From Laetiporus sulphureus 93-53 (lineage: Eukaryota > Basidiomycota > Agaricomycetes > Polyporales > Laetiporaceae), in the NCBI RefSeq assembly GCF_001632365.1, contig NW_024468524.1, forward strand, positions 407,560 to 471,559: 64,000 nt of DNA, given 5' to 3'. The notes under the pieces were generated by a model. It had not been told where the DNA came from. It saw only the letters and a list, made by a program, of their open reading frames with translations, and did no database searches. The position numbers were made by a program, and so were the translations under genes. Below are positions 12,810 to 26,200 of the stretch, in pieces (the stretch's first letter is position 1; every line of letters begins with the position of its first letter).

Positions 12810-15800
12810 GTAGCTTCATGCAGGCGAGCTGGGGAGGAGATGGACGTCCGGGACAAGGAGAAGGAGAGGAGGGCGCGCGTATAGGCGGACAGCAGCCGAA
12901 AACAAACTCTCGCAGCACTGCGTCGCGACTTGATCGAATTCCTCGCCCAGATCCTCTCCGCTCAAATTCAATCTCAAATAAACCCCATTTCCGATCCAGT
13001 CTTACGCTCTTATATTCTGCTCAATATCGCTGCCATTTCTATGCGCTGAGTGCCACGTGGATCATCACTACACCGCCCGTATATAATGGCGCGCGCTCTT
13101 TGCTCCCCATCCACCACAGCCTACCATCGCCCGCCTGCCACGTCCGCCTCTTCGCTCGCAACGATGGTCAGCGCCACGGCAGTGGTGACGCTCACACGAC
13201 GACGCGGGCGAGGCTTCCAGGAACGTCGCCGCCATGTGCCCGGTCGTGCGGCAAAATCGCTGCCCCATCTCTGGCCAGCCAAGAATCTCGAATTACGCTC
13301 GCGGCATCACCCGCCCCCCACCCACAACGTGTCTACCAACCGCCACTCCCATCTCGTCTAGGCATCAAGCGTGCACACGTACACGCGGTGTCCGTACTTC
13401 GATTTCTCGTACTCAGAACATCAGCACGAATTGAGCCTTCCCCGCGCCTTCTACTTCAGGGTCTTACAACTCTAACTGCGCGCGTCAGAACCTGATGAGA
13501 TGGTTAGGGTGCGCTCGGATTGCCGCTCCCTGCCGTCGAGACTCACGCATCGAGTGTACCAGCATCCAGGTTCGCCTCCACGATTGACCCAGCCCCGCCT
13601 CACCGGCCCCTAGCGCGCCGACCCGACGTCGCCCTGGACACATACACGGCACCATGCGCCCGTGGGTGTGGAAGCCTCCCCCAGAGTTTCCTTCGATCGC
13701 ATCTTTGCCTTCTGGTGCTGATGGCAATTGCATGCGCACCTGCCTGAATAGAGATGCCTTTGAATCAGCGATCAACGGTATCCAGCATACAGCTTTCAGG
13801 GTGCAGTTCTTGCTGACTTCATGTATCTGTGAAGACGCCGCAAAAATTTGCATCGTGTGACGCTCTGCCGTCCTGCCCAGCCTCCCGAATGCTGTTTATT
13901 CATGCGAACTGCACTATAGCCTCCTGTCGATAGACAACTGCTGTCCAGGGGCCGCTCAGGAACGTGTACAGTTCTGATGTTTATAAACCCATACGATATA
14001 TAGTCGTGCGTCAGTGATTTGTTTGCGCTCTGATATCTGGACTGAATGGCGTTCCGCCACCGTTTCATCAGCATTGAATGGGCCGCTAAATGCCACGATT
14101 ATGTACCTTAGATTTGGCATCTGGACTCTGCGTTGTGAGGTTCGAGACTGAAGGGGAAACGACGATTGCCTTGTGGTTATTCGTTTCGAAGCCGAAACCA
14201 TCATAATTTCAAAGCTCTCAGAGATCGAAACAGAGCCATTTATATGCGCCCGTTTTGACTGCCCGGATCTCGACACTCCCGTGAGACGCCCGCCGAACGT
14301 CTTTGTCTTCCGCACACAGCATGAAGCTTCGCCTCGTTGTCCCTTCTGCATCGCCATCGCAAACGTTGCCCAGAATTGGTCATATGCACCTCTATCGTGC
14401 GCATTCCGCCCGCGCCAGAACGCTGCATCTAATTTACTCTGGTACGCTTCCTTTATGCGCCGTGTGTGAGAGATTGACAAGGCAGTTCCCGCCTCGCCGC
14501 ACCTCGCTCAACACGAACTCTGTTCATCACACATCACACCCATGGCATCATGATGATAACCCCCTGATCACTGATCAGTCAGTGTAGCACATCTCTCTGC
14601 GGCGATCTCGCTGGTTCGGCGTTCTGTTTTCCGCGGAGTAATGATGGTGAGACATCCTGCAACCATCGAAGGTTCACACTCTGCGGCGATCACTTTGAGG
14701 CGGTGGCGGTGACTCGACGCGATAGGTCAGCGTTTGAACACTGGTCGTCGCGGGCATAGCGGCCTAGGACCGCAGATAGGTCGACATGCACACAATGCCA
14801 TCCGTATGATGCACGGCATTGACATCACATCAATGTCGGCTATCGCGAACTTGATGCATAACAAACCAAGCCGAGTCGTCTGACTTCGACAGTTATTTGT
14901 CATCGAAGTGTCCGCGGTGATTTCGCTTATCGTGCGTCAGCAAGTGTACCTCGCCTCGCACGTCCGACACCAACTCATTGATGTGAGAGCTCAGCGCTCA
15001 TTAATCATTTTATTCACGCCGGTGCACAGTGGGCGTGGATGTAAGCGATGGTGCCTGCACGCCTGTCGCTACATATGTGGCGGGTTCAGGTGTGGGACCG
15101 CTGCCGCTGATATGTGTATCCCCCTCTTGACCCGCATGGGACTCGGGGTAGCTCGACCTCCTTCCGCTGGCATGCTCTTCTATTCGTTTGTCATCAAGAC
15201 GCGATATTGCCGTGCCTGGTGAGAGCGTCTTGTATTAATATGCTCTTGGCCGGTGATTCTAATAAATCACTGGTTGCCGCAGATGACCAGAGTACGTCGA
15301 ACACAGCGTTGACATGTTGGACACGTCCTGCGGATGAATTATTAATGATCGGCCGTATCCACCGTGCGTTTCACACAATTCGCAATGCCACTTTGCATGC
15401 ACAACCTAATAATCATCGTACAAAAACAAGGCATCATGGCCATGTCGACTGCTCAGATTGATCCCTTTACTCCTCCTGCAAGAGCAAGGCTTTCATTGAA
15501 GTGGATCAACACGGCTCTCTCGGTCAAGCCCGGCTACCACTTGTGGATCGGGCGGGTAGCTTGCTTTATCTTCTCAGCTTCGTGCGTTGGCCGGTGCTAG
15601 AGTCGTCGCCCGTTGGACCATTTCGGAGCAAAGTCGTCATCCACGGTACGGCGTCGATATACACATGTGCAAGCCTCATCACATCGGTCTTGCTCGGTCG
15701 AATGCTTCAGTCTCATAAGTAAATCTCATAAAGTCACAAACAAAGGAAAACAGGAAAAATTACCAGACATCATACATCATGCATCATGATCGGCGAACCA

Positions 15801-16805
15801 CGACAGCTATATTCTCAAGAATACTGAAACAGCAACATGCGGAGCATGATCAGGTTCGCTGATTAATTGCCTTTCGATTACCCTGGCCCACAACAGCCTT
15901 AACCACATCCCGCACCGACTGCGATCACATCGGGCGTGGGGCGGCCTGTTATCACCAATCCAAGTGAGGAAAGCAAGTAGTACGGTATCTGCTCGTACTC
16001 ATCACTCGTACTCATCATTACTAGCATACAGATAGGGGCATTTCCATCAAGTGAACAGGTTTCAAGTGGCTTCTAGTAGGCTAGCAGAGCCAGGTAAAGT
16101 GAGACATAGCAGCTACATCAGGATATATCTAATAAAACTTGCAGGTGCACACGGGGGTAAATTGTTGTGAGTCATCAAGACGGCGGCCCGCTTGTCAAGT
16201 AAACTCGTGAAGAGCGCGCCAGACAGTCGCTTATTTTGATGAGAGCAGAGAATATTGAGCATGCCATGGATGATGTCGAGGTGCACGAGATACAGATTTA
16301 ATGCTCGACGTGCAAGATCGCAGGATATCGGTCCCTAATGTAGATTAACGAACGTGCACAGGCAATATATGAACTCACCAAACGGTTTTGCAACGTACAT
16401 GTTGCAGAGCTCATTAGCCCGCATCACGTATGTCCTATCGAGACGTTCTCCATGAGTGTATTAGGTAGCCCAACAGTCCATGCAATGCAGATACAGACAG
16501 ATTGCTACGCAGGCATAATACGGCAACCCATAATATATAGTAGGTAAAGTCATTCGTCGCAGCGGTGAAGTCCTAAAGCACACGCAACCTTGCCAGAAAC
16601 GTCATGCCGCGAGGGCTGCAAGGGGAAGAAGGCAAGGTGTCCGATGAATATGTGAATCGCAATGCGCGTGGACGGAGTGACGGGAATGAAGAGAGAACAA
16701 GCCCAAGACAATATAAATTGCAGGGATATCTAGATGATGAGGTGAGAATGAGGCGAGCAACGCACGTACAGGAGAACGAATGAACGACGAATGATCCATG
16801 ATGTA
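12810..16805. other. 4-kb stretch without a convincing gene
   Basis: This region lies between the 5' end of the scaffold gene and the 3' end of the Zds-type gene, so it must hold the scaffold promoter. Open frames of 60-225 codons occur on both strands at 12.8-14.6 kb, but they overlap and have the base composition of chance frames in C-rich DNA. A plus-strand frame at 14173-14469 contains CPFC, which recalls HIT-domain proteins, but no HxHxH motif follows. From 14.6 to 16.8 kb the sequence is AT-richer with no long frame. Confidence 0.4.
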
Positions 16806-19488
16806 CTACTTCCGTCGTTGCTGTTGCTGCCATAGCGCCAGCGGTATTTCCTCGTCCTCTGAATGCAGGTAGTTAGTCGACACTGCATGGGCGCTCACGC
16901 CTTTCCTGAGCTTGCCGTTGACATGTTGCATGGTCTGCACAGGCGGTGCGGCGGAAGCAGACAGGGACCGACTCGGAATCTTCACTCCACCTCCGCCATA
17001 CGACTGCTTCTCTTGCGCTGGAGTATAGCGATTTGGAGGTGGTGATCGTGCGCGGCGAGTGGCACTCGGCTGCGGTGCTGCCGATTCAGATATAGAAGAC
17101 CGAGGCGGCGATGCTGACGACTGCCCTCGTGATGTTACTGGCTGTGGCGAGCCAGCAGGACTCACCCATCCTTGCTCTACAGCAACAGGAGGCATCGCGC
17201 CCGGTGGCAACTGTCCGCCCATGACGACAGAAGGATACTGCTGAGTCGGTATAGAAGAATTATCCATATTGTAGAATCCACCATTGACCTGCGTTTGTGG
17301 CTGAGTACTACCGACTGTGAACGGCGCCGGAGCAGCTGAAGATGATCTTGTCGATGGAGATGACTGGTATCCTGAGCTGCCTGCAGAATTGGAAGCGGAT
17401 GTTGTTCGACCAAGCGACGGGTTCGCAGATCCGTTCGCCATTGGCGGCTGATTGTACTCTTGCTCCATCACCCGATGCTGCATCTCGTACTGTGGTCCAC
17501 GCACTGGCATCTCTGCCCTCCGTGCACCAGGCGCAGGAGAACCAGCGGAGGATTGCTTAGTGAGGCCACGTCGCTTCTGCTCCTGTTCTCTCTCTAAACG
17601 TTCTCGTTCTGCCCTCTCTCGCTCTTCGCGTTGCATTTGTTCCCGTTCCAACTGGTCCCTGCTGGGCGTCGACTGGCTACCTATCTGAGGTTGAGGAGCA
17701 GCCGCATCGTTACTGATCTGCGCAGTCTGCGTCTTGTTGATGACACCCAGATACCAGAACATTAGATTGCTGATCAAGACCTGCTCATATAGAGGACGAC
17801 GAGGATTTGCAAGCTTGATGTGACTTAGCCTGTAGATCGCACGCTCCACGTGGATGGGGTAGCGCGCATACATTCCGGCCAGCTGAGGAGACGGTGATGG
17901 TGTATGACTCTTGGAAGTCTTAGAAGAACCAAGCAGCGCAGCAGCAGTTTCACGCCCAGACGCACCCATCCCCATCGATGGAGCTGACTCTTCCTGCTTC
18001 TTCTTGGCACCAAACAGCGACCCGAAGAAACCGGGCTCTTTCTCTTTCTCTTTCTCCTTCTTCTTACTGTTCTTATCGCTGCCCCACTTTGCGAATAGAC
18101 CTCCCTTTTTATCCTTCTCCCGACGCTGCTCAGAGGGGCTCGGAGAAGGCGGGTGATAGACAGGGGACTCTTGTAGAGAAGGGCGAGGTTGTGGTGCAGC
18201 GATCGGAGGAGAAGCCACTGTCGCAGGAGGCGCAACTGAGGTGGGTTCAGGGGAAGGAGAACGTGTTAGTGTAGGAGGTTCTTCGGGGACGGCAGGTGCC
18301 ACCGCTCTTTGAGGCTGAGGGTGGTGAAGAACAGGAGGTGGTACGGCCGGGGCAGGTTGTTCTGGTGCATGCTCAGAAGGATCTGAATGCGAACTCGTAG
18401 AAGGTGGAGAGGCGGTGGACTCGACCGATGGCTCAGGTGTTGTGGTGCGGGGAGGTGCTTCCTCCTCCGGTTCCTCCGTGGCATACGCATCGTATATCAG
18501 CGCTTCCATGCTGAATGACTCGGGGCGTGTCTGGTTCGCAGCCGGCGCTTCGGTTTCACTGCGAGGTCGCCGGCTATAATCAGTATGGTCATGATCGCTT
18601 GAAGATATATCGCTGGATATTGAAGCACGCGATTCATGCATCGTAGCCGATCGTGTTTCTGACTTGCGGCGACTACGTGTCGCGGTGAAGCGATGAGAGC
18701 CTTCTCCGGTCATTCCTGGCTTGCGGATTTTTGTACGTGCTGACCGACGCAGCACCTGCCCCGGACGGGGAACAATGATAGGCGCATCTGCATCGTCCGC
18801 AAGTTCGGGAATGTCATCCATCTGGTCAATGACTGCGCGCAAATGTCTTTAATGAAGAACTGCAACAGATCAAAGGATATCTACCTGACGGAGCTATATT
18901 CAAACTAAGACTCCTTTTCAATACATTTCGCAGTCGTGTGGGGTCATGACTCTTAGATGCTTCTTCGGCAAGCTCTTCCAGCTTTTGCAGGTCGCTTATT
19001 GTGAGCTGTGGGCCGGAACGGGCGTAGATGCTGCTGCGATTTCGTCGGATGGGTACGACCTTCTCCTCCTCCACGCCATCATTTGGAGACGGACTGTACT
19101 GCCTGCTAAGCATAGACCGTTTCCTCCCTAACCCAACCGAGCCGCTGGAAGCCGAGCGCTCCAGAGTGCCTGTCTCGTCAACGGGAGTTCGAGCATGTTC
19201 CTTTAGAAACTGCCTGAATTCTGCAGGCGCAATCTCAGGATGAAGCCGAGCAGGGACCCAGAAGAGGTGGAAGGGATCACTAGCAACATCCGTGGAGTCA
19301 TGGTCGCTGCTCTCGTGTGAACTGCCGCTAGATGAGTCTTCGGTCGGCCAGTATGCAGGGTTGGACGACGCCTGGGATGATGCGCTCGGGAGATCAGGAT
19401 CTAAGATGGGTTCGCCTGCCGTTGACCGCCTTCTCAGATCGCGGAGAGCCTCTACTTCTCGCTGAATCTCATACTCGGACGGTTGCAT
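16806..19488 (-). CDS. Zds1/Zds2-family PP2A regulator
   Basis: Two exons, 19488-18885 and 18832-16806, with a 52-nt intron, give 876 residues. The N-terminal part carries QREVEALRDLRRRS and a conserved-looking FWVPARLHPEIAPAEF block. The diagnostic Zds C-terminal-type domain is at about residues 525-570 (VERAIYRLSHIKLANPRRPL, followed by YEQVLISNLMFWYL). Long Ser/Pro/Glu-rich disordered stretches, a Lys/Glu-rich coil before the domain and an Arg/Glu/Gln coil after it make up the rest. In yeast Zds1 and Zds2 bind the PP2A-Cdc55 phosphatase and set its localisation in mitotic entry, mitotic exit and polarity. Here the domain sits well before the C-terminus, with about 300 further residues. The start at 19488 fits the conserved N-terminal block. 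Confidence 0.85.
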
Positions 19489-20698
19489 CGCGGGCTCGAT
19501 TGGGAGGCAGGATCAGTGACACAGCGTGCAGGCCAGCATGCTGCGCACTTACCTCAAACACCAGAGCCGCCGCCACGGGGTACTGTTGGTGAGATGGTCG
19601 TCGTGCAGGAGGTGGCCGCAGTCAGTAGATGCACGAGACGCGCTTGCTCCGGGATGCAACTTCGCCCAGCGGCCTCGGGCAAACCAGCTTCATCAAGCTC
19701 TCGCTTCCAGGGAACCATGTGGCGCGGCATCTCCCTGCCGGTCCACATTCATAACAGTTCAAGCGCCGGTTCATCAATTTGTAACAGGAGCTTCCAATTG
19801 GGTCTTTCGGGCTTTGAAATATCCTTACCGTCGTTTGGCTGCGCTTGTAGTCTGTCCATTGACGTTGAACCCTAAAGCCATCAATCTTGCTCACTCGTCA
19901 TGCATGCACGGTGCCTCGTGCATTGCAGTTTTCCTCGCTCGGAATCACTATCGCTGCCATCGCTATTGTTCTCCGTAGCGTCGGCAGTGTTCCTGCCGCT
20001 ATCATTGTGAAGAAGCGTATTATCTCCAGCCCATACTCTTACTCCTGTCACCCAACGCGGTTTGCGGTGTCAATTGGCAATTATGTCATACTTTGGGCGC
20101 ACCACCCGGTGTAATCGGCAAGGTCACACAAACATTGCATCTTTTCGACGTCGACGAACCGATCTGAACCCAGTCCCTGGTTTCTGTACCGTTTGCGGAG
20201 TTAATACATTTATGGATTCTACCATGATGTCTGGTGACAACCGTCTCATTGCACCATCTTATAGAAGCATTTGCATCTGTTCGTTCGTGATGACGAAGAC
20301 CGACTACGCCTGTGCAGGGAACGTAGAACACGTTCCCTTCAGCGCATTCTTGGAATCGTACCATTCGATGGGCTACCCATAACCAGCATGGGTTGAACCT
20401 TCATTCTGGACTTGTCTGGGAGTCCAGAGATACAGGTGTGTTCTGCGGCATCATGTCCCAAGGGACTACGCTGTGATGTACGATACAAATCATTGAGCAT
20501 CGGCGCACTCTGCTCTGCAATGTACCTCCTGGGTGGTCTAGATCTCGAAAATTTCCGATGGACGAGCGGCTGTTTTGAGCAATGTCCGATCAACATCGGC
20601 ATGCACGAGAAGAGTCGAGGATAGCACGGAAAGATCGGGCTATGCTCTGGTATAACAGAGCCGCAACAGGATCTTGTGGCCCATCCGCATACAGCATC
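19489..20698. other. Divergent intergenic region
   Basis: About 1.2 kb between the 5' ends of the Zds-type gene (-) and the agmatinase-like gene (+). It should carry both promoters. Only short overlapping frames are seen and no regulatory motif is clear enough to name. Confidence 0.4.
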
Positions 20699-22645
20699 AT
20701 GCTCGCCTCTCTCTTACGTTCTCTGTTCGTGTTCGCCCTGGCGGTTGATGGTCAAGTATGCGCGCAACAACAAGTTATTGCGGTTGCTAATGCATCGTCT
20801 TCTGGCATGAATGGCGCAAGTGTGCTAGGCTACGAGCACACGTGGAACGCGCTGACGACCTTCGCTCGCGCACGTCCGCTGCGATGTCTCGGCGCTGATA
20901 TAAATGAACTGTACGACGTCGCCGTGCTAGGTATGTATGCAATCGATGTGCTGGCATTATACTCCTTCATGTATGCTTGCGGGCAGGTGCACCATTTGAT
21001 ACTGCGACGACATATCGCTCTGGGTAAGGAGGTATTCCCACTACTGAGCAGGAATGCGTCCGAATTTGTGTGAGACGCACAGAGCACGGTTCGGCCCAAA
21101 TGGGATACGTCAGGGCGCACGGCGGTTGGGGATTGACCGGATTTACGTCCCGCTCAAAACCCGTGTCAGCGAACACCTTGAGGTGGTCGACTGCGGAGAC
21201 GTCCGTACGTGGTCTTTCTTGAGGCGCCATCTTTAACTGAATAGTTTTAATGTATAGCGATGGTATACATCGATAACAAAGTCGCCTTGAGACAGCTGGA
21301 GCAAGCCGGAATGTCTGTGCTTCATCGCCGAAGTCTGAGAACATACGAGGGCAAGAGTCTCGCAAAAGATGGGAATTTCCATCCTAGAATCTTGATGTTG
21401 GGCGGCGATCATACTATAACGCTATCTATGCTGCGCGGTGTCGCGAACATTTACGGTCCGGTCAGGTAAGATTTATTCAGACTGACAAGTACGTGTCGAT
21501 AGTGACGCGCGATCGACATGTAGCATCGTGCACTTTGACAGTCATATCGGTATGTCATCACGATGTCTACGTCAGTCGAAGGACTGAACCAAGGATTTCG
21601 TTAGCAGATACTTGGAAGCCGCATAAGTTGGTAAGCCGCTGTCATGCACGGAATCGATTATCAGGAGGTTGACTGCGCAAAGCCTGGAGGGCCTTGGCTA
21701 CCCGGCGAGGTGAAATTGTACGATACTGATGCAGGAAGCCATAGGTTCTAAATAGCGATGCAGGAGATACCGGTGACTCACGACAACTATTTCTGGCACG
21801 CACATAAGGAGGGCCTCTTAGCTGCCAACCACTCTAACATTGTGCGTGACTCCCGCTCTGCGCAATCGCTCCCAGCAGCCTAGTCAAATTGCATTCACAG
21901 CATGTAGGAATACATGGGGCTATAGATAGCTGGCAAGATTACGAGGATGACTACGAAGCTGGCTTTGTGATCTCACAGGTCGATGAGATCGAAGATGTCG
22001 GCTATCAAGGTATTGTCGAGAAGATTAGGAATACCGTTGGTAATAATCCCGTGTACAGTATGTGTGCATGCCTTCGTATTGAAGAACTGTACTCACTGCT
22101 ATGCCAAGTCTCATTCGACATAGACGTGATTGACCTTGGAATGGCACCTGCGTACGTAGTCTCGTCCGAGATCATGTCGGGTTCTTTCAGTGAACTGACG
22201 TCATGACTCATAATCTTCAGAACGGGAACGTGAGCCTCTACGTTTAGCGCAGTCCTTCATGCGCTGACGCAGCTGCGCCAGTCCGGAGATTGGAGGCTTC
22301 ACAACTAGAGTACGTCTAACGGCATTGTCGCTATCCGTGAACGCTCATTTTCGGGTTACAGGAAATCAAGAAGATCTTGCAAGGATTAGATGGCCTGAAG
22401 ATCGTCGGTGCAGATATTGTGGAGGTTGCTCCTGGTGCGTGATATTCACCTGCGAGGTTCTCGAACGTTACTGACCTTCCGTCTTCGATTTTATCCAGCT
22501 TACGACACTCAAGGTATGATCCACTTTTCGCCTATGGGCCTTGCATGGCTTAATGCCGAGAATAGCGGAAGTTACACAGATAGCGGCCGGCAACATTGGA
22601 TGGATTCTACTTGCCTTGATGGCGAAGACGCCTCTGGTGGCTTGA
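20699..22645 (+). CDS. Agmatinase-family ureohydrolase, secreted-like
   Basis: Fourteen exons join in one frame to 376 residues: 20699-20930, 20987-21023, 21083-21204, 21258-21465, 21524-21549, 21608-21630, 21764-21841, 21901-22057, 22109-22151, 22221-22229, 22282-22309, 22362-22434, 22499-22513, 22566-22645. All junctions are GT-AG. The family hydrolyses agmatine or a related guanidino compound to urea using two Mn ions. Metal-ligand motifs are all present: GGDHTIT, FDSHIDTW and SFDIDVID. Further family landmarks are GARFGPNGIRQGARR, TGTPEIGGFTTRE and GADIVEVAPAYD. The N-terminus MLASLLRSLFVFALAVDG looks like a signal peptide, as in several basidiomycete members. Oddities: exon 10 is only 9 nt; the usual Pro after the IDVxD site is Leu; and intron 6 (133 nt) could hide one more small exon. 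Substrate is not certain; other arginase-fold activities are possible. Confidence 0.85.
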
Positions 22646-23210
22646 ATGCTACCGCCTAGACCGCTGGTCTGTGTCTACACGTAGAAATAGAGACAATGTA
22701 GTTTGTGAGGGATACATACGGCTGTATCGGATATGGTCTCATCGACCAATCGGGATGAGGAGCCACACAGCTTCAAGTTATGCTGGGAAGCTTGCAGGCC
22801 TTGTCTGTGTGACGCCGGCACTCCGATCAAAGCTTACCTCTACTACAAATTCGCATCTTCTGCCGTGGAATACGAAGGTCAAGATCTCCGGATTCTACTT
22901 TACGCAAAGCGATCGAGTCGAAACGCGTACTGCGCCGGCGCCGCGACGCGTCGGCGCGTGCGATTCCCATCATGAACCTATGATCCTCTAGCCTCCAACA
23001 TCTCCTTCCGCACATCTTGTTGCTCTCAAGGCGCCGTACATACTACTTGAAGGAATTCTCGAGGAAGTGAAGTGAAGTCACGCCCCAGCATTTCGTTCCC
23101 CAGCGGTTTGCTGACGTAAGCAGTAAAGGTTGGGGATCCATCGTCTTTTAAGCCCACCCGTCCTCAACAAAGTCTGGCCTATACTCGCAACTGGGAGTCT
23201 CCCTCTAACC
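22646..23210. other. Intergenic, probable ACC1 promoter
   Basis: 565 nt between two plus-strand genes. Nothing coding is supported. It should contain the agmatinase 3' end and the ACC1 promoter; no distinct TATA box was picked out. Confidence 0.35.
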
Positions 23211-26200
23211 ATGGAGAAGTACGACCACTCGAGAGCTGCGCAGTTCATCGGTACGTCGCCGCCCACGTTGTACTGCACACGCGGCCACATGACTTCGTGT
23301 TGCAGGCGGTAATACCCTCGACAAGGCCCCGTCCGGTCCTGTTGCAGATTTCGTGAAAAGTCATGGCGGACACACAGTCATCACGAAGGTGAGCATATTG
23401 TCTTTTGTCCTGAAGAATTGCGTTGCTGTACGGGGTGATCACGCTGGGATGGTACGCGCCAGGGGACACGCAAGGCGTGACGGAGCAGTAGGATGGTCCA
23501 TTGCTCTCTTATATGTCCTACGCAACGATTTGACATTTACTGATACGCATATATGCTAGGTTCTCATTGCCAACAATGGTCAGTGACACTAAGCGTCACA
23601 TACATATTAGCTGACTCGAGGTCTAGGTATTGCTGCTGTGAAGGAAATTCGTTCCATCAGGCAATGGAGCTATGAAACGTTTGGGACCGAGCGTGCAGTC
23701 GAGTTCACAGTGATGGCCACGCCAGAGGATCTGAAGGTGAATGCCGAATACATTCGCATGGCGGACCGCTACGTGGAAGTGCCGGGCGGCTCGAACAACA
23801 ATAACTATGCCAACGTTGACCTCATCGTTGATGTCGCTGAACGCGCTGGAGTACATGCTGTGTGGGCCGGGTGGGGACATGCTTCCGAGAACCCGCGCCT
23901 GCCGGAGAGTCTCGCTGCGAACAAGATTGTCTTCATTGGCCCTCCGGGGAGCGCCATGCGCAGCCTAGGAGACAAGATTTCCAGTACGATCGTTGCGCAG
24001 AGCGCGGAAGTCCCGACCATGGCGTGGTCGGGCACGGGCATCTCGGAGACTGCAATGTCGGAGCAGGGGTTTGTGACGGTGGCGGACGATGTGTACAAGC
24101 GGGCATGTGTTACGACAGTCGAGGAAGGTATGGTAAGGGCGGAAGAGATTGGATACCCGGTCATGATCAAGGCGAGCGAAGGCGGTGGCGGTAAGGGTAT
24201 TAGGAAGGTGGAGGCACCCGAGCAGTTCAAGAACGCGTTCAGTGCAGTGGCAGGAGAGATTCCTGGTATGTAGTCGAGGAGGTACGCATTGATCAATGCT
24301 GATAGTATCTACAGGCTCTCCTATTTTCATTATGAAGCTGGCGGGACAGGCGCGCCATCTAGAGGTCCAGCTGCTTGCGGACCAGTACGGCAATGCGATC
24401 TCGCTTTTCGGACGTGACTGTTCGGTGCAACGGCGCCACCAGAAAATCATCGAAGAGGCTCCAGTCACGATTGCCAAGCAGGACATATTTGAGGAGATGG
24501 AACGCGCGGCTGTGCGCCTGGCGAAGCTGGTCGGTTATGTCAGCGCAGGAACGGTCGAATGTATGCTACATTCCAGTTCTTTCCACCTGATATTGACTTG
24601 TCCTCGCAGACTTGTACAGCCATGCAGAGGATGTCTTCTACTTTTTAGAACTAAATCCGCGTCTGCAAGTTGAGCACCCGACAACGGAGATGGTCTCCGG
24701 GGTTAATCTGCCTGCAGCACAATTGCAGGTCGCGATGGGCATTCCACTTCATCGCATTCGGCACATTCGCCAGCTGTACGGTGTGGCCCCCAACGGGATG
24801 TCTGAGATCGACTTCGAGATGGTTGATCCCGAGGCGAGCAAGCTGCAGCGCAAGCCGCGCCCTAAAGGCCATGTCGTAGCCGTGCGCATCACCGCCGAGA
24901 ACCCCGATGCGGGTTTCAAGCCATCCTCCGGCTCACTGCAGGAGCTCAACTTCCGCTCGAGCACAAATGTATGGGGCTACTTCTCCGTCGGCACGGCGGG
25001 CGGGCTGCACGAGTTCGCGGACTCTCAGTTCGGTCACATCTTCGCGTACGGTGAGGACCGCGGCGAAAGTCGGAAGAACATGGTTGTCGCGCTCAAGGAG
25101 CTGAGCATCCGCGGCGACTTCCGCACGACCGTCGAATATCTGATCAAGCTGCTGGAATTACAGGCGTTCGAGGAGAATACCATCACGACGGGCTGGCTGG
25201 ACTCGCTCATCAGCGACAAGCTCACCGCTGAGCGTCCGGATGCCACGCTTGCGGTTATATGCGGCGCTGTCACTAAGGCACACCTTGCTTCGGAGGCGTC
25301 GTGGGCAGAGTACAAGCGCATCCTGGACAAGGGCCAGGCGCCCTCGCGTGATGTACTCAAGACAGTCTTCACGATCGACTTCATCTACGATAATGTCCGC
25401 TATTCGTTCACTGCGACACGGTCTTCCCTGACAACCTGGACGCTCTACCTGAACGGCGGCAGGACGCTGGTCGGTTCTCGTCCTCTCGCCGATGGCGGTC
25501 TATTGGTACTACTGGATGGAAAGAGCCACTCGGTCTATTGGAGAGAGGAGGTCGGCGCACTGCGCTTGATGATCGACTCGAAAACGTGCTCGATTGAGCA
25601 AGAGAACGACCCTACTCAGCTGAGGAGCCCCAGCCCGGGCAAGCTTGTCCGGTATCTGGTCGAGAGCGGCGATCACATCAATGCTGGAGAGGCCTACGCT
25701 GAAATAGAGGTTAGTTGTCCTTCTCACTGGATTTGCCGTTCACAGTTCACTTATGTTCCGCGCAGGTTATGAAGATGTATATGCCCCTGACCGCATCGGA
25801 AGACGGTATTGTGCAGTTTGTGAAGCAACCGGGTGTAAGCTTGGATCCAGGTGCGATCATCGGTATCCTTACGCTTGACGATCCCGCCCGCGTGAAGCAC
25901 GCGAAGCCATTCGAGGGCCTCCTGCCTGCTATGGGTCCCCCAAATGTCATCGGGAACAAGCCACATCAGCGCCTCCGTCACTACTTGAACATCCTGAATG
26001 ACATTCTGGACGGCTTCGACAACCAGGCAATTATGGCTTCCACCTTCAAGGACCTCATCTCGGTGCTCGAGAACCCGGATTTGCCGTTCTCGGAAGTGTC
26101 AGCCATCCTGTCGGCTTTGTCTGGTCGAATATCTTCGAAGCTCGAGGACAGCATTCGTGCTGCAATCGAGACTGCACGAGGTAAAGGTGATGCGACCGAG

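Noticed and set aside
12818..13495. 225-codon plus-strand frame beside the scaffold gene
   Set aside because: Composition is that of C-rich non-coding DNA (many Arg, Pro, Ser and His), it overlaps frames on both strands and no domain is seen.
14173..14469. Plus-strand frame with a CPFC motif, possible HIT-domain protein
   Set aside because: No HxHxH catalytic motif or other HIT landmark follows in any frame, and a longer frame overlaps on the opposite strand.
20582..23000. Agmatinase gene read at first as a decayed pseudogene because its motifs lie in many short frames with stops between them
   Set aside because: All 14 pieces join through GT-AG introns in a single frame of 376 codons with every metal-binding motif kept, so it is an intact, intron-dense gene.
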